NCBI GenBank assembly: GCA_021018995.1
Contig: CM037587.1
Span: 63,462,104 to 63,526,103, forward strand
Direction of reading: 5' to 3'
Source of the DNA: Chloranthus sessilifolius
Taxonomy: Eukaryota; Streptophyta; Magnoliopsida; Chloranthales; Chloranthaceae
Length of the DNA: 64,000 bases
Position numbers and translations under genes: made by a program. The notes beneath the pieces were generated by a model. It saw only the letters and a list, made by a program, of their open reading frames with translations. It was not told where the DNA came from and made no database searches. This document shows positions 48,016 through 59,305 of this stretch, in pieces. Position 1 is the stretch's first letter. The number at the start of each line of letters is the position of its first letter.

Positions 48016-50246
48016 TCTTTTTTTTTTTGATTTTATCAAGAATTTTAAAAGACAAATTTTTTGGATTATTTTGTATTTCTTTTATTATTATATATATATT
48101 TTAGATTTTTCTTTTTCTTTAGAGGTGGGCCCTTGGCAAGGTGGATCTCTATATACGTAGGGTATTTCCTGCAAAGGGCTCTTCAAAATATCATATGACC
48201 TGACACATTTTGATCCTGGCAAAGTGCCTCCCAGGTGATGAGTGGGACAAATTCTCCTAATGGAACCATACCTTTGCTACCTATCTGTGGGAGATTTGGT
48301 GTCGCAGAGGCGTGGCCATTTATTTGGACAGGCAGGAATTGACGAACTAGTGGTGCTTGCGAGCATTGAACCCTCGCATAAGATTCCTGATATGACCTGT
48401 TGGTTTACCTAGAAAAGGGTGGTACGACATGGAGAGCTCGATCCATGAATTATTGAAAGAAAGGTTAAATGACCTTGATTTTAAAATAACCATTGATGAT
48501 GGGAATGGCATCACTGGTCCCAGGTTCATAATGGTGAATGAGGATGATTTGCATGGCTTTGAGAGGATGGATGTGAACGATTTTAGGCTGCTGAGTGCAA
48601 ATGATTTCATCCTTTGGGGGATGAATAACCTTGGGTTTATTGAGCTGACTGATTTTGGATTAGCGGGAATGGTGGATTTTAGCTTATGGGGAATGAATGA
48701 CTTCAGATGTTGGAAACAGGGTGGGTGAAGGAATGATCCCCAAGGATTATGGATAACGCAATTAAGATGTTTGGTGGCAAGTTCCTCATCCCGAACCAAT
48801 GGTGGGTCTTGACTATTTCTTTGGAGCACAATTGCCTCCTTTGCAAAATAGAAGAAGGCACACTGATTTTCAACTTTGGGGATCCAATGGTCAATTGGGC
48901 ATTGCTCTTTTTATTTTCCAGTACTTTCGTATTCATAATTGAGGCCCAACACGTGGCAAACCCAAATTTCGAGTTTAGATTTGTGCAAGAGACACAGGCC
49001 TTTTCATCATTTATCATTGTCATATCATACCACCCCAACCATTGGGTCATCACTTGCTCCTTTTTATTGAGGAGAGAATTCTTCAACAACAAGGTATCCT
49101 TTTCCAATCTCGTTGAAGCCTTGACATTAAGAGTGAAAGAAAGACTCTTAGAATGGTATGTCGATGAGCTGCTCTGGGTATTGCGGGCCCACGGAAGGTC
49201 TGAATGTGGAGTGAGCTTAACGACCATGATTGCCATGGCTCGACATGAAACTTGATATCGATATCAACCACTATCAGTCTCATTGGGCTTCTTGGTGCCC
49301 CGGTGCATGGTTCCATAGACAAGTTGAGACCGATAAAAAACATGCTGAAAGTTAATCCTGATCCTTTACTACCCTTTTTCCTGGTTTGGAGGGGTTCAAA
49401 ATTGTTCGGGCCTTTATGTCAAACCATTTGGCCATTGGGGGCAATGGTATTCTTCTACCTTTTCACCACGAGAGTTGAGTCTCCAGTTAGGAGATTTTCT
49501 TTGACCAGAATCATGGGTATTTCCAAAGGAATTATTGGCAGACTTTCAATGACCACCTCGATCTGCAACGCTTTTGACTCTAGTGCCTCTTAGCTTTTGA
49601 GTAACCATTCTAAAGTGGTCATGAGGTATTCATTGACTTGCTCCTTTATTTTTCTATGAGGGTAGAGGTACGCCTCTCCTTAGGGATGACTTTGCCTTGG
49701 TCATTCATCCTCATCTCGATCCAATACCTCCTCGGACTCATCCGACGATTGTGGATCATTGGAGAATTTTCTACATTCATGGGGCTTTGGATTAGATGAA
49801 GGCAATGGGTCTTTGAATTGACGTCTCCAAGTTTTCTTTGGTCGGGCATTAGTTGGCATAGATGAGAGACATTTGCGTAGGTCCAGGGTTGGACCTTCAT
49901 ATTGCACAGATTTTGAGAAGCGAGGACTTGAATATGTTAGCTTATAATCCTCACTTTCAAATGTTTCATCCTCATCCTCTTGGTCATCAAAGAATCACTT
50001 ACCATCAACGATGTCTCCATCGTTCGACAGTCTGATAACTTGACCTTTGGGGGTGAGGGATTGAAACTAACGACCGCCGCCATGTAGGCTTCACTATTTT
50101 GGACCTCATCCTCCTCATATTGAGGACTTGCATCAACAAATAGTTGGGGATTGAAATTGGCAAATGCCTCCATGTAGACCCCACTATTTCTGATTTCCTC
50201 CTCCTCATATTGGTTATCTACATCAACAAATGGGGGAGGGATGAGG
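48016..50246 (-). other. G gag-protease-RT interval remnants
   Basis: Minus-strand coding-like composition, but no domain I can name with confidence. 48540-48720 holds ~24-bp quasi-repeats (minus-strand LKSF/IP phrases). 49937-50246 contains two to three copies of a roughly 95-bp phrase (TCCTCCTCATATTG with ACATCAACAAATG) that also occurs in C at 31490-31577. Long plus-strand frames (48749-49255) are unassigned. Confidence 0.5.
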
Positions 50247-51712
50247 TCATCTTGTTGATTCTAACTGTGTTGCATGGTGGTCTGATGGGGCCATTGCAAA
50301 TAGGGAAAGCTTTGATGAGTGGCTTGTGGGGTAAGGGGGTGGATGAATGGTGTGTTTTGGGTGGATTGAGTGGGTGCAGGATGGGACCATTGTGCATTTT
50401 GGGAATTTTGGGGAATGATTGAATGGGTAATAGGATGTGAAAATTGGGGATTTTGGATGGTTGGAGATGGGTTCCCGTGTTGGGATGGGCATGATGGACA
50501 TGGATGGATGGGGCTTATGTCCATTTGAGGAATTGGAAATAATGAGTTTGTAATTTGAGTAGGAATGGGGACTTGTTGGGTGTAAGTGAATGAGGGATAT
50601 TGGGGGAGTGATGGAGGGTTTGCAAATGGGGCTCTCGGGTGTGGGCCTTGATGTGCTTGGGGGTAGGGCATGGAGCTTAGATGGGCTTGGGCCATTGTGC
50701 CTTGGTGGGATTGGGCCATTGGGCCTTGGTGGGTTTGGTTCATTGGGCCTTGGTGGGTCTTGGCCATTGGGCTTTATTAGGTTTGGGCCATTAGGCGTTT
50801 GTGGGTCTGGGCCATTGGACCTTGATGGGTTTGGGCCATTAGGTCTTAGGCTATTGGGCCTTGATGGGCTTGGGCTTAGGCTATTGGGCCTTGGTGAGTT
50901 AGGGTATAGGGTGTTGGACCTTGAGGCCCACCCAAATGGCTCCATGGTTGATAGGAGCCTTGGATGGCATGGATGATGGGGGGTTGATTAAGCTTTTGGG
51001 GGAATGAAGTAAGTAGATTTTGGAGTGTATGGGATGGGTTTGGAAATGTGTGGAATGGATGGGGGAGGCTTTGAGAGGCCTTCCAAATTGTGTAGGCCCT
51101 AACCATTTCATCCATCATAGCCATGGGATTGGGTGAGGGGGTGGATGCAGGTGGTCCATCTGATGAGGAGGGAGCATGGGACATGGATTTGAAGGGCTAG
51201 AGGGAAAATTTGGGCATGGCCTGGGTAAAATCGGACATGACTTGGGTAGATGGGGGGGAATGTGGTAGGTTTGGATTGGATGTGGGCATGGTTGGCAAGG
51301 ATGGAAAAAATTGGGACATAGTTTGGGTGGAGGTGTGGGGGAAATGGTGTGTTTGTTGGACAAATGGAAAATTGGGCATGGTTTGGGGAAAGTTGGGCAT
51401 GACCTGGGTAAAGGAGGGAGAAAAATGGGGTGAATTTTGAAAGTTGGTGGATGGGGGAAAATTAGGGTTACTTGGATCGGATGTGGAAGGAAAATTTGCC
51501 AAGATTTGAGTAGATGAGGGGAAGTGTGATGGATTTGAATTGCATGCGGAGAGTAAATGGGAAGTATGTTGGTTTAAAACTTGGGGGGTATTTTTGATTG
51601 GTATGGGAGAAAAATGGGATGTATGTTGTGTGGATGGATGTGAAAAATTGGGTATGGTGGAAGTGGAGGGAAAATGGGTTATATGGGATGTGAATGGGGG
51701 AAAATTGGGCAT
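50247..51712 (-). pseudogene. G proline-rich ORF region (fossil)
   Basis: Minus-strand open stretches of about 170-230 codons that are extremely Pro/Asn/Ser/His-rich, between the 5' UTR and the gag-like region. 50667-50860 encodes about seven 8-residue units of the form PNGPNPPR. 51200-51710 has looser NFP, HFPST and QTMPNFP phrases. Tat elements often have an ORF or Pro-rich extension ahead of gag, and this is likely that. No catalytic motif. Confidence 0.6.
50667..50860 (-). repeat. 24-bp in-frame tandem repeat
   Basis: On the plus strand the phrase GGGCCATTGGGCCTTGGTGG recurs with a period of about 24 bp, giving an 8-residue repeat PNGPNPPR in the minus-strand frame. About seven units, diverged but in phase. 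Confidence 0.75.
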
Positions 51713-53093
51713 GATGGATGGATTGGGTACGGATGCCTCGAGTGGGGCCCGAAAAGTTTTTCTCCTCCCCCTACTGGACGATGGAGGGTAAGGTGATGCC
51801 GTTATGCCGACACCATAAGTCTTTTTTGGATTTGATTATTTCTTGATTTTTTGTTTTATTTTTTGATTTTTGACTTTTTGGTTTTTGGATAAAGTGAATG
51901 AACCTTTATAGAATGAGTTCCGGGGTCTTGGAATTCCAGTTTTGGGCGGCATTCACACCCCAAATATTTTCCGCGACGGGATCCCGACGCACTTCGGAAG
52001 AATCAAATGGAATATTGGGTGTCGAAGAGGGTGACCTCTTTTGACCGGTGAGGGCGTATTGGGTGTCAAAGAGTGCGGGATTTATCGAAGATATTAAACC
52101 GCTAAGTGGGAAACTCGGGAATGTGACAAAGGCCTCAGACTCGAGCCGCACCACTCAGCTTAGTCTTGGCGTGTGTATTACATGGACCAGTGCAATTTTG
52201 ATGGATCTATGCTTGGCGCATGTATTACATGCACCAGTGCAAATCTGGATTTTTTAAGCTTGGCACGTATATTACATGCGCCAGGCACAAACAGTGGGGT
52301 CAAATGCTTTTGACAGTAGACCAGCAAGCCCGAATTTAGTCTATATTTATGGTTTTTTGGAAGCGATGCTTTCGGGGACTGACTTTCTTGTTATAACGGG
52401 TCCCTCCTCTCCGATCCTAGGGATACAAGGTTTGATTCGGGGCAACTAAACGCACTCCCCCAGGGTTTTAAGCTTTGCAACCGGCTCGATCACGCACCTG
52501 ATATACCTCAAGTGCAAGCGCCTTCTTAGATACTGGATGGGGTGGCTCTTTTCGGGATCATCACCACTAGGGGCTGCCACCGTACTAAGAACCGGGACGT
52601 TTGTATCTTTACCTAAATTCTCACCCTTTTGTAAAATCTATCCAACGTGAAAATTCAATTAAGTCCCCCTCTTGCTTCAACTTTAATATCAAGTTTAAGG
52701 GAGTTTGCTTAATGTTCAAAAGCCGGGGATGATGGTCCCGTGCCGCCTCTACGGGCCGATGTCCAGTGATGGGATATGATTAAATGTAAAAGAATGCACA
52801 AGCAGGCCCACCAATCGGCTAAGGTGTGTAAACGACGAAATTTAAATACGCAAGTAAGCCCGCCAATTGGCTAAGGCATGTAAATGACGGAAAATAAATG
52901 AAAGTAAAGACAATGCTCAAGTAGGACCGCCAATCGGCTAAGGCGTGTAAATGACGGAAAAAAGGGGTAAGTAAAAAATGACGAAATCGTAGGGGTGAGT
53001 ATAAAAATGAAAGAGAAATAATAAAAGTTAGTAAAAACATGAAAAACACATGCAAAAAATAAAGGGCCAACTTCAAGTAGAAGCTCTAAAGCA
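51713..53093 (-). other. G 5' untranslated region
   Basis: No gene. Holds three palindromic ATGTATTACATG words (about 52165-52290) identical in type to those in the G LTR. Three similar phrases CCGCCAATCGGCTAAGG with TGTAAA lie at 52806-52960, spaced about 60 bp. Lies directly before the primer binding site. Confidence 0.6.
52806..52960 (-). repeat. Short tandem repeat in G 5' UTR
   Basis: Three units containing CCGCCAATCGGCTAAGGC and TGTAAATGACG, near 52808, 52860 and 52928, irregularly spaced at about 52-68 bp. Confidence 0.7.
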
Positions 53094-53111
53094 TCCCTAG
53101 CAGAGTCGCCA
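53094..53111 (-). other. G primer binding site
   Basis: TGGCGACTCTGCTAGGGA on the minus strand, two bases after the LTR end. This is the site type used by Ogre/Tat elements (tRNA-Arg). Confidence 0.8.
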
Positions 53112-53113
53112 TC

Positions 53114-54549
53114 TGTGCAACCATAGATTTTTAATGATCCGTCGCAATGATGCGCTCGTGAAAAAAATATAGAGTCACCACCCGGAGCTTTTGGTGTTAC
53201 TGAAGTGCAAAAAATGTGACTCTGATTCACTAGTCTATGCCAAAGGCTCTTGGGTAGGGGCTTAAGTTATCGATCGGGAAGGTGTTAGGCACCCGACCAA
53301 CCTGCTCGTAAGCGGTCTCTATTATGGCTGTTTGGATGTGTATAATATATATATATATATAATTATATATATAAAGAAAATAAAATAAGCGGAACTTCCC
53401 CTTGCCCGAAGGCACACCGATCCTATTGAGCCCTTCCTGCTTGCCAAAATTTGGGTAGCGTAATGGTTCAATTTTAGGATAGAGGAAATGCAATGAAGGT
53501 GGGGGAATAGAGGGGAGAACCGAAACTCTCGAGCCCTTGTAGCACCGTTGTGGTCCTTCGCATGAGAGCGATGCCGGTGAGATTCCCATAGCAAACAGGT
53601 TGTTAGAGGGTAGGAGAAGAAGACTAGGGGCTAGATCTAGCTCAAACTCACTGATTTATGATGGATAATGGGGTGTAAAGGATGAACTATGGTGTTGGAA
53701 TTATATGAGTTTAGTGGAGGAAAATGGGAGGGGAGCTCACTAGAATTTTCTCTCTTTCAAAATTTTCCTCTATTTATAGAAGAAGGGAGGATTAATGAGG
53801 GGTTAAGGGGTCTAATTGGATTAGCAATTAGGTAATAGGAATCTAAGGTTTTTAGAGTTTTCTAGAGCTTGGAAAAGTGGGCAATGGGCTTCAATGGTAG
53901 ATGATAGGGTGAGGTTTCAAATGACTAGAGGGTTGCAAATTTGGTAAACAGGGGTGCAACAGTCCTAATGAAACCCACCCTAAACATTGAGATGGTCAAC
54001 AAGTCAAACCCCAAAAGCCATTTTCGGGTAAAAACTCACAGTTACTGTAGTTAAGCCTGGCACATGTATTACATGTGCAAAGTATAGTTATAGTGTCGAG
54101 AAGTCCAGAACCCATCACGAAGATCTCGCGAGGTTCTGTGTATGCTTGGTGCATGTATTACATGTGCCGGGCAATATCCTGCAAAACTGTTCGATATTCA
54201 AATCGCCATAACGTTTGATATATAAATCTGATTGAGATGATTTTTTGCTTGTTTGAAAGCTGAGAAATTCTTCTTTGAAATGGTATATAACTTGTCTTTA
54301 GAAGAGATTTTTATAAATTTTGGCACTGCTCTCTTTAAACACTGCTCAGGAGGGTTTGAAATTGGCCCGGGAAGGGTTCTAATGGGTTGATTCATAAGGG
54401 TTGTGGGATGATTCCTAAGGGTTGTGGGATGACTCCTAAGGGTTTTAGGATGACTCCTAAGGATTTGGGGAATGCTTTTGAAAGCTCAGGGTTGCACCCT
54501 TCTCAAAGTATGTTTCGATCGAGCCTTGGACCAAATTTGGGTGTCTACA
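53114..54549 (-). repeat. G 5' LTR
   Basis: 1436 bp. Palindromic words at about 54058-54175, TATA box 53770-53779, (TA)n tract about 53339-53373, 25-bp repeats near 54385-54475. Shorter than the 3' LTR through indels. Confidence 0.92.
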
Positions 54550-54554
54550 TAGGG

Positions 54555-55047
54555 GACTCGCACGCCAAAACTTTTCTAGGGGACTCTGACATGAGTTTCC
54601 ATAGTTTTAGGTTAGGAATACTTTCGGGATGGAGGGATATTGGATGTAATCATCGATCAGAACCTGCATCAGCGATGATGAAGGTTTCTGAATCGATGCG
54701 TGCTTAAATCTTCGGGCTGGATCTCTTGTAAATTATGGATAAGTATTTTAATATATTTCTGTTTCCTTTTTCTATTTGTGAATTCCATTATTGGTATGAT
54801 TGCATGTTCGAGGTCTCGACTAAGATAGAGAACGCGATGGTAACGCTACAATCTTATTTAGTTTAATTCCAGTGGCCTTGTAGGGATTGGGGTTTGTCTA
54901 GATAGGATATTCACTAACGGACTAGGCCTTGTAGGGTAGTTTTGTTAGTTCATGCAATAGTTCTTTGACGATTAGGTTTATCTAACTCACGATTAGATTC
55001 ATCTAATTCATTTATGATGTAACTGAGCTTGTAGCCAGGAGTGGGGG
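54555..55047 (+). repeat. LTR I, right part
   Basis: Continuation of the LTR at 41761-42529 after the G target duplication. No gene. Contains a (T/C)-rich polyadenylation-like stretch and GAGCTTGTAGCC near 55028. Cut on the right by H2. Confidence 0.55.
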
Positions 55048-55374
55048 TGTTGGACACACTTTTTTGGGTTCCTTTCGGTCCTTGAAAAGTGTGGCCCATT
55101 TCGGTCTAAGTGGACTCTGGAAAAGGCGATAAATAAGTAAATTTACAAATATTAAATTTCTAAAATAAAAGGTAAATTCTAAGAGAAAAATACTTGATTC
55201 GATGTGATCGCCAACTACAAATATTTATCTACACTGCAACACGTCATTGATCACGCAGGTGGAGATATGGGTTGTTTTCTTTACTGAATCGTCGACCGAC
55301 TAACATCAGCAGCTCTGGGTCACCTTCGAGTTTAGTTTATATAGTTTTCTTAATCCTATTCTAAATCTAGTTGC

Positions 55375-55790
55375 TCTGGTTTCTCTAGTCCAACTAGGAG
55401 TCTGATTGATCTGATTTCCTAATTGTATGCTAACTCAAATTGGTTTGACTTCCTAATACTACTATAATTCTGATCACTTTTGTTTTCTAGTGCTACTAGG
55501 AATTTAACTAATTTCGTCTCCCAACTCAGCTAGGAATGTAATTAATCTAAATATGGTAATTCTATTAAGAGTCTGATTAATTTAAGTATCTTGATTCTAT
55601 TAGAAGTTTAATTGGTATTAGTCTCCTAATTCTAGTAGGAATCTAATTAATCTAAATATACTTATTCTACTGAAAGACTAATTAATCTAATCTCCTAATT
55701 CAACTAGGAGTTTTATTAACCTAAATATCCTACTTCTATTGGAAGTCTAATTAATTTAGGTATCCTAATTTTATTGAAAATTAAAATAAA
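55375..55790. repeat. Quasi-repeat of CTAATTCTA-type units
   Basis: Diverged units of roughly 35-50 bp built from TCCTAATTCTACTAGGA and TCTAATTAATCTAAATAT phrases. Also absent from the H1 LTR. Confidence 0.65.
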
Positions 55791-55904
55791 AAAAAGGGTT
55801 GTGGCCCGTTATGCTAAGGAGGATCGGCCCCGTTCCTGGGTACCCTCCGTAAGCTTCCTTGGGCAAATCGGTTGGCTAAGGATTGTTTTATAAGTAGTAT
55901 AGAT

Positions 55905-56455
55905 TGAAAATTTGGTTTTTAGTTTAAAAATTGATGGTTTAAGGATCGAAAGTGTAAGTTTTAAGAATGGTGAATAAAAACTAAGCATTAGAACTAAAAT
56001 TCTAGAACTTGAACTTAAAGATAAGAACTAGAATGTTAAAAACTAGAAATTGGGAATTAAGAACTAGAACTTAAGATCTAAACTAGAAACTAAGAATTAG
56101 AACTGAAATTTAAAGACTAAAATTAAGAACTAGTTCTAGGAATTAAGAACTAGAACCATAAATTAATATAAAGAATTTAAGAACTATAAATTAAGAATTA
56201 AAATCTAAGATCTAGAAATTAAAAAATTAAGAACTAGAACTTAAAAACTAGAACCTAGAAATACGAATTGAAAACTTGAGATTGAAACTAGGAATTTAAA
56301 ACTAAGAATATAAAAAAACAAAATTAAGAACTATGAATTTAAAGCTAAGAATTAAAGCATGAGATCTAGAACTAAAAATTAAGAACTAAGATCTAGAACC
56401 TAAGAAGTAGAACCTAGAACTAGAAAGGAAATTAAGAACTAGAACTAAAAAATTA
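55905..56455. repeat. AAGAACTAGAA degenerate repeat
   Basis: About 550 bp made almost wholly of variants of AAGAACTAGAAYTTA on the plus strand, with period drifting around 12-20 bp. Absent from the H1 LTR at the matching position. Confidence 0.8.
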
Positions 56456-56931
56456 CCTGACGCTAAGTGCTGCAGAAGAGGAACTCGAGTTCCCCGGGAA
56501 AGGCCTGAGCTCGAGAGAGAAGAGATCTCTATGAAAATTACGTCCTATTGATGATGATTGTTGTAAATTGGTTAAAGTAGGGGGGGTCTATTTATAGGTA
56601 TACGAGAAATTACGCACCCTGTGGGAGGTGCATAATTAGCCGGTCAGATCCAATTACGCTCCCAATCTGGTGCGCTTAATTGAATTACGCATCCTGTCCT
56701 GAGCGCTTAATCACTCTGAGTTGGTGACCTACTCAGTGAGTGACCGGCTGACTAACTCAGCTAGGTGTCCTAGTTCCACTCTAATTGAATCTAATTTCGC
56801 GCCCTGTACAGTGCGCATAATCCAATTAAGCGCTTGCTTACAGGTGCTTAATAGGAGAATTTGGGCAGTCATGGGAATTAAAGGCCAGGTCAACTGGAGA
56901 CCAATTACGAGCGGGTGGCAGAGCGCGTATA

Positions 56932-59305
56932 TGTTAAGCAGTGAAAAATACCATTTTTCACCTCCTAACCTGACCTTTGATGGACCTTTGAGTTGACTAA
57001 TAATGTGCTATGAGTGTATTTTATATATGAGCAATAAATTGCAGTCTTAGTGTAGACATCCACCTAAAATGGCCAAACAAGCAATCTGCTGCTCAAACAT
57101 GTGCTCAAACAGCCCAACGGTCAGCCAGTCAAAGAATCCACAGAACCTTAGAAGTTCAGGAGAATGACATAAGCCCAACTTGGTATGCTTGGGATCGACC
57201 AAGTGCATTTGCAAGGAATGAAGATTAAACCCACCAAGAGGCTACTGAGTGTTGAACAAATGAAGAACAGCAACACAGAGTTATTTGCCACCTGTGGAAA
57301 CAAAGGACACAACCTGTTGAGAGGATAAGTTTACCTATCAACAGGTTTGGAAGCTCAGAATAAAGCTGTTGAGGGGTTGGAGGCACAACAGAAGATCCTG
57401 TCGAGAGCTACCTAGTACCTGTCTAGAGGTTCTGAAGACTAGTTTATAAGCTCTCGAGAGGTATGCGAGTGAAAGAGTGAAGAATTCGAGAGGTTCACAG
57501 AACCAGTTGAGTTGCATACAGCATCCTGTCAAGAGGATACCTAGAGGTGTAGGGGAAGTCAAGAGGTCTCAGCTACATCATGAGAGGTTCAACTAAACCT
57601 GTTGAGCAGTCAAAGGCAACCTATCGACACCATACCTGAAGCTGCAACAATGGCGCGAGGTTGAGAGAAACCTGTTGAGAAACAAACCACCTGTTGAAAG
57701 CTCAACTGGAGCTTTACAAAGAGGTCGAAAGTATTTTGTATAAGTTGTCGAGAGGATTGAAGGAGCCTGGACAGAAGGAGGGAATTCACGAAAATTGGCT
57801 CCAATCTTGTCGACTAGTGCAACTCAACCTATCGAGAAGTAAAGGGAACCTATCGAGAGCCTTCACCATCCTATCAAAATGAATGCCAAGCAGACTCAAA
57901 ACCTGTCGAGAGGTTCCCTGAACCTCTCAACAATTGAATTTGTAACTTCTCAGTTCCTTTCACAGCAGCTGCCAAACTTCAAAACTTTGTGCACACTTTC
58001 CAAAGCACGCCAACAACCCCTGGGGGTATTTTTAGTACACAATTGGGCATGAATGGGAACTCTAACTGGATCACATGTACTTGCCAGTTTTGGACCAATG
58101 AGGGAAGAGCTTCTAGAATAGAAATCAACTACATCAGCAGCTGGGAATAACTGAAATATTCCCTTGGGATCTGATTGGCTGAAATAGATCTGAGGGAAGA
58201 GTATAAATGGAGAAGGAATTACACTAAAAATTCATCCATAAATTGAGGGAACCATAGCCAATTCAAAATTCTACTTCCATAAAAAAATTCTCAGTCTCTT
58301 CCTTCTTCTCCCATTCTCACCTTAGCCAATCATGGTTGGCTAAACCCCTTCAGTAGGTAGGGTGAGGTTGAGAGCCGTAAATTGAGAGTTTCAGCAGCTT
58401 TGTAAGGGATTATATGTTGCACAGATTGTAGATCTAAGCACAATAAGATTGTAAGTTGTATTATTATAGTGTGATTAAGGTTTTTAAAGGTGATTCTGAT
58501 CTAAATTTCACATTTTTGTATTTGATTTCTCTGGATTAGATATTCCTGTGGATGCTTGAGCTTGTAGCTTGGCACCCACAGCATCTATAATAGTTTACCT
58601 GTTCCAATCAAGATCCTAGAATTGGAACAATCTATGGGATGATCTGTGGCAATTGAAATGGATAGATCATAACCTTAAGATTGCTTCATTCTTCTATCCC
58701 CTGCATAATTGGAAATCATACCATTGGAAAAGCCCTCTTAGACTTAGGGGCCAGTGTGAACTTGCTTCCATATTCTGTGTATAAGGAACTAGGTTTGGGG
58801 GAGCTGAAAGCCACATCAGTTGTACTCCAACTGGCTGATAGGTCTGAGAGGAGACCTGTAGGTGTGGTGGAGGATGTTTTGGTGGGGGTGGACAAGTTCT
58901 ACTATCCTGCTGATTTCCTTATTTTGGACATGGACCATTGCAAAAGTAAAGCCCTAATTCTTGTCATCCTTGGACGGCCATTCTTAGCCACTGCAAATGC
59001 TTGCATAAAATGCAGGTTACGGTTGACGGAGGTGACCTTTGGGAATATGAAGGCCCAATTAAATGTGTACCTGTTAAGTGGTGAAAAATGTCACTTTTCA
59101 CCCTATAACCTGATCATTGATAGACCTGTGAGTACACTAATAAGCCCTTGTCAAGTGCATTTTGTAGACAACAATAAAAGAGGATACTAAGGAAGAAAAG
59201 CACTCAAGAATGCCCAACAAGGAGCCATCTCTCAGCACAGGATGAACTCAGCAATAGCAGACCTAATGGTAGCACACCATTGAACCCTTGGAGCGCGTGG
59301 CTAGT
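56932..59305 (+). mobile_element. E: deleted Athila-type element (plus strand, fossil)
   Basis: An LTR starting TGTTAAGCAG (56932 to about 58685) is followed by a retropepsin piece (58690-59071). A second LTR start, TGTTAAGTGG (59072-59305), is then cut by element D. Everything except the protease piece is missing, and the first LTR lacks its 3' end, so this is a heavily deleted copy or a fusion of two related copies. Words of type CCTGTCGAGAGG at about 57310-57915. TATA box GTATAAATG at 58200-58209. Confidence 0.7.
58690..59071 (+). pseudogene. E retropepsin fragment (fossil)
   Basis: Open stretch with the Athila retropepsin signature IPCIIGNHTIGKALLDLGAS, followed by VNLLPYSVYKELGLGELKA, VVLQLADRSERRPVGVVED and VILGRPFLATANACI. 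Good length for the domain (about 125 residues). It lies directly against an LTR start, with no RT, RNase H or integrase between. Confidence 0.9.

Larger units (their letters stand above)
42530..54549 (-). mobile_element. G: Tat-lineage element with both LTRs, internally deleted (fossil)
   Basis: Minus strand. 5' LTR 53114-54549, tRNA-Arg-type primer binding site 53094-53111, 5' untranslated region with palindromic words, Pro-rich ORF region (51712-50247), gag-like/spacer remnants, an RT N-terminal remnant (about 47783-47215), 3' UTR, polypurine tract (44063-44075) and 3' LTR 42530-44062. TAGGG flanks both ends (42525-42529 and 54550-54554). Most of RT, both RNase H domains and integrase are missing, so this copy depended on other elements or was deleted after insertion. 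LTRs look about 92-95% identical by eye, a few million years. Confidence 0.9.
55048..56931 (-). repeat. H2: second H-family LTR (minus strand), right end cut by E
   Basis: Ends ...GTCCAACA at 55048 on the minus strand. R/U5 shares blocks with the H1 LTR. TATA box at 56588-56597 and AATTRYGCRC words at about 56605-56915. Its left neighbour is LTR I directly, so H2 is a solo LTR or the 3' LTR of an element whose rest lies beyond E. Two low-complexity expansions (55375-55790 and 55905-56455) make it longer than the H1 LTR. Confidence 0.7.

Noticed and set aside
48749-49255. 168-codon plus-strand frame in G as a gene
   Set aside because: No domain or motif, and minus-strand frames of similar length overlap it. 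It could be an antisense extra ORF, but nothing supports that.
50590-50976. Plus-strand Gly/Leu-rich frame
   Set aside because: It is the complement of the in-frame 24-bp repeat of the minus-strand Pro-rich region.
31583-56931. H1 and H2 LTRs as the two ends of one element
   Set aside because: They are far more diverged than the LTR pairs of B and G. The base next to H2 is LTR I rather than a primer binding site, so they belong to separate insertions.
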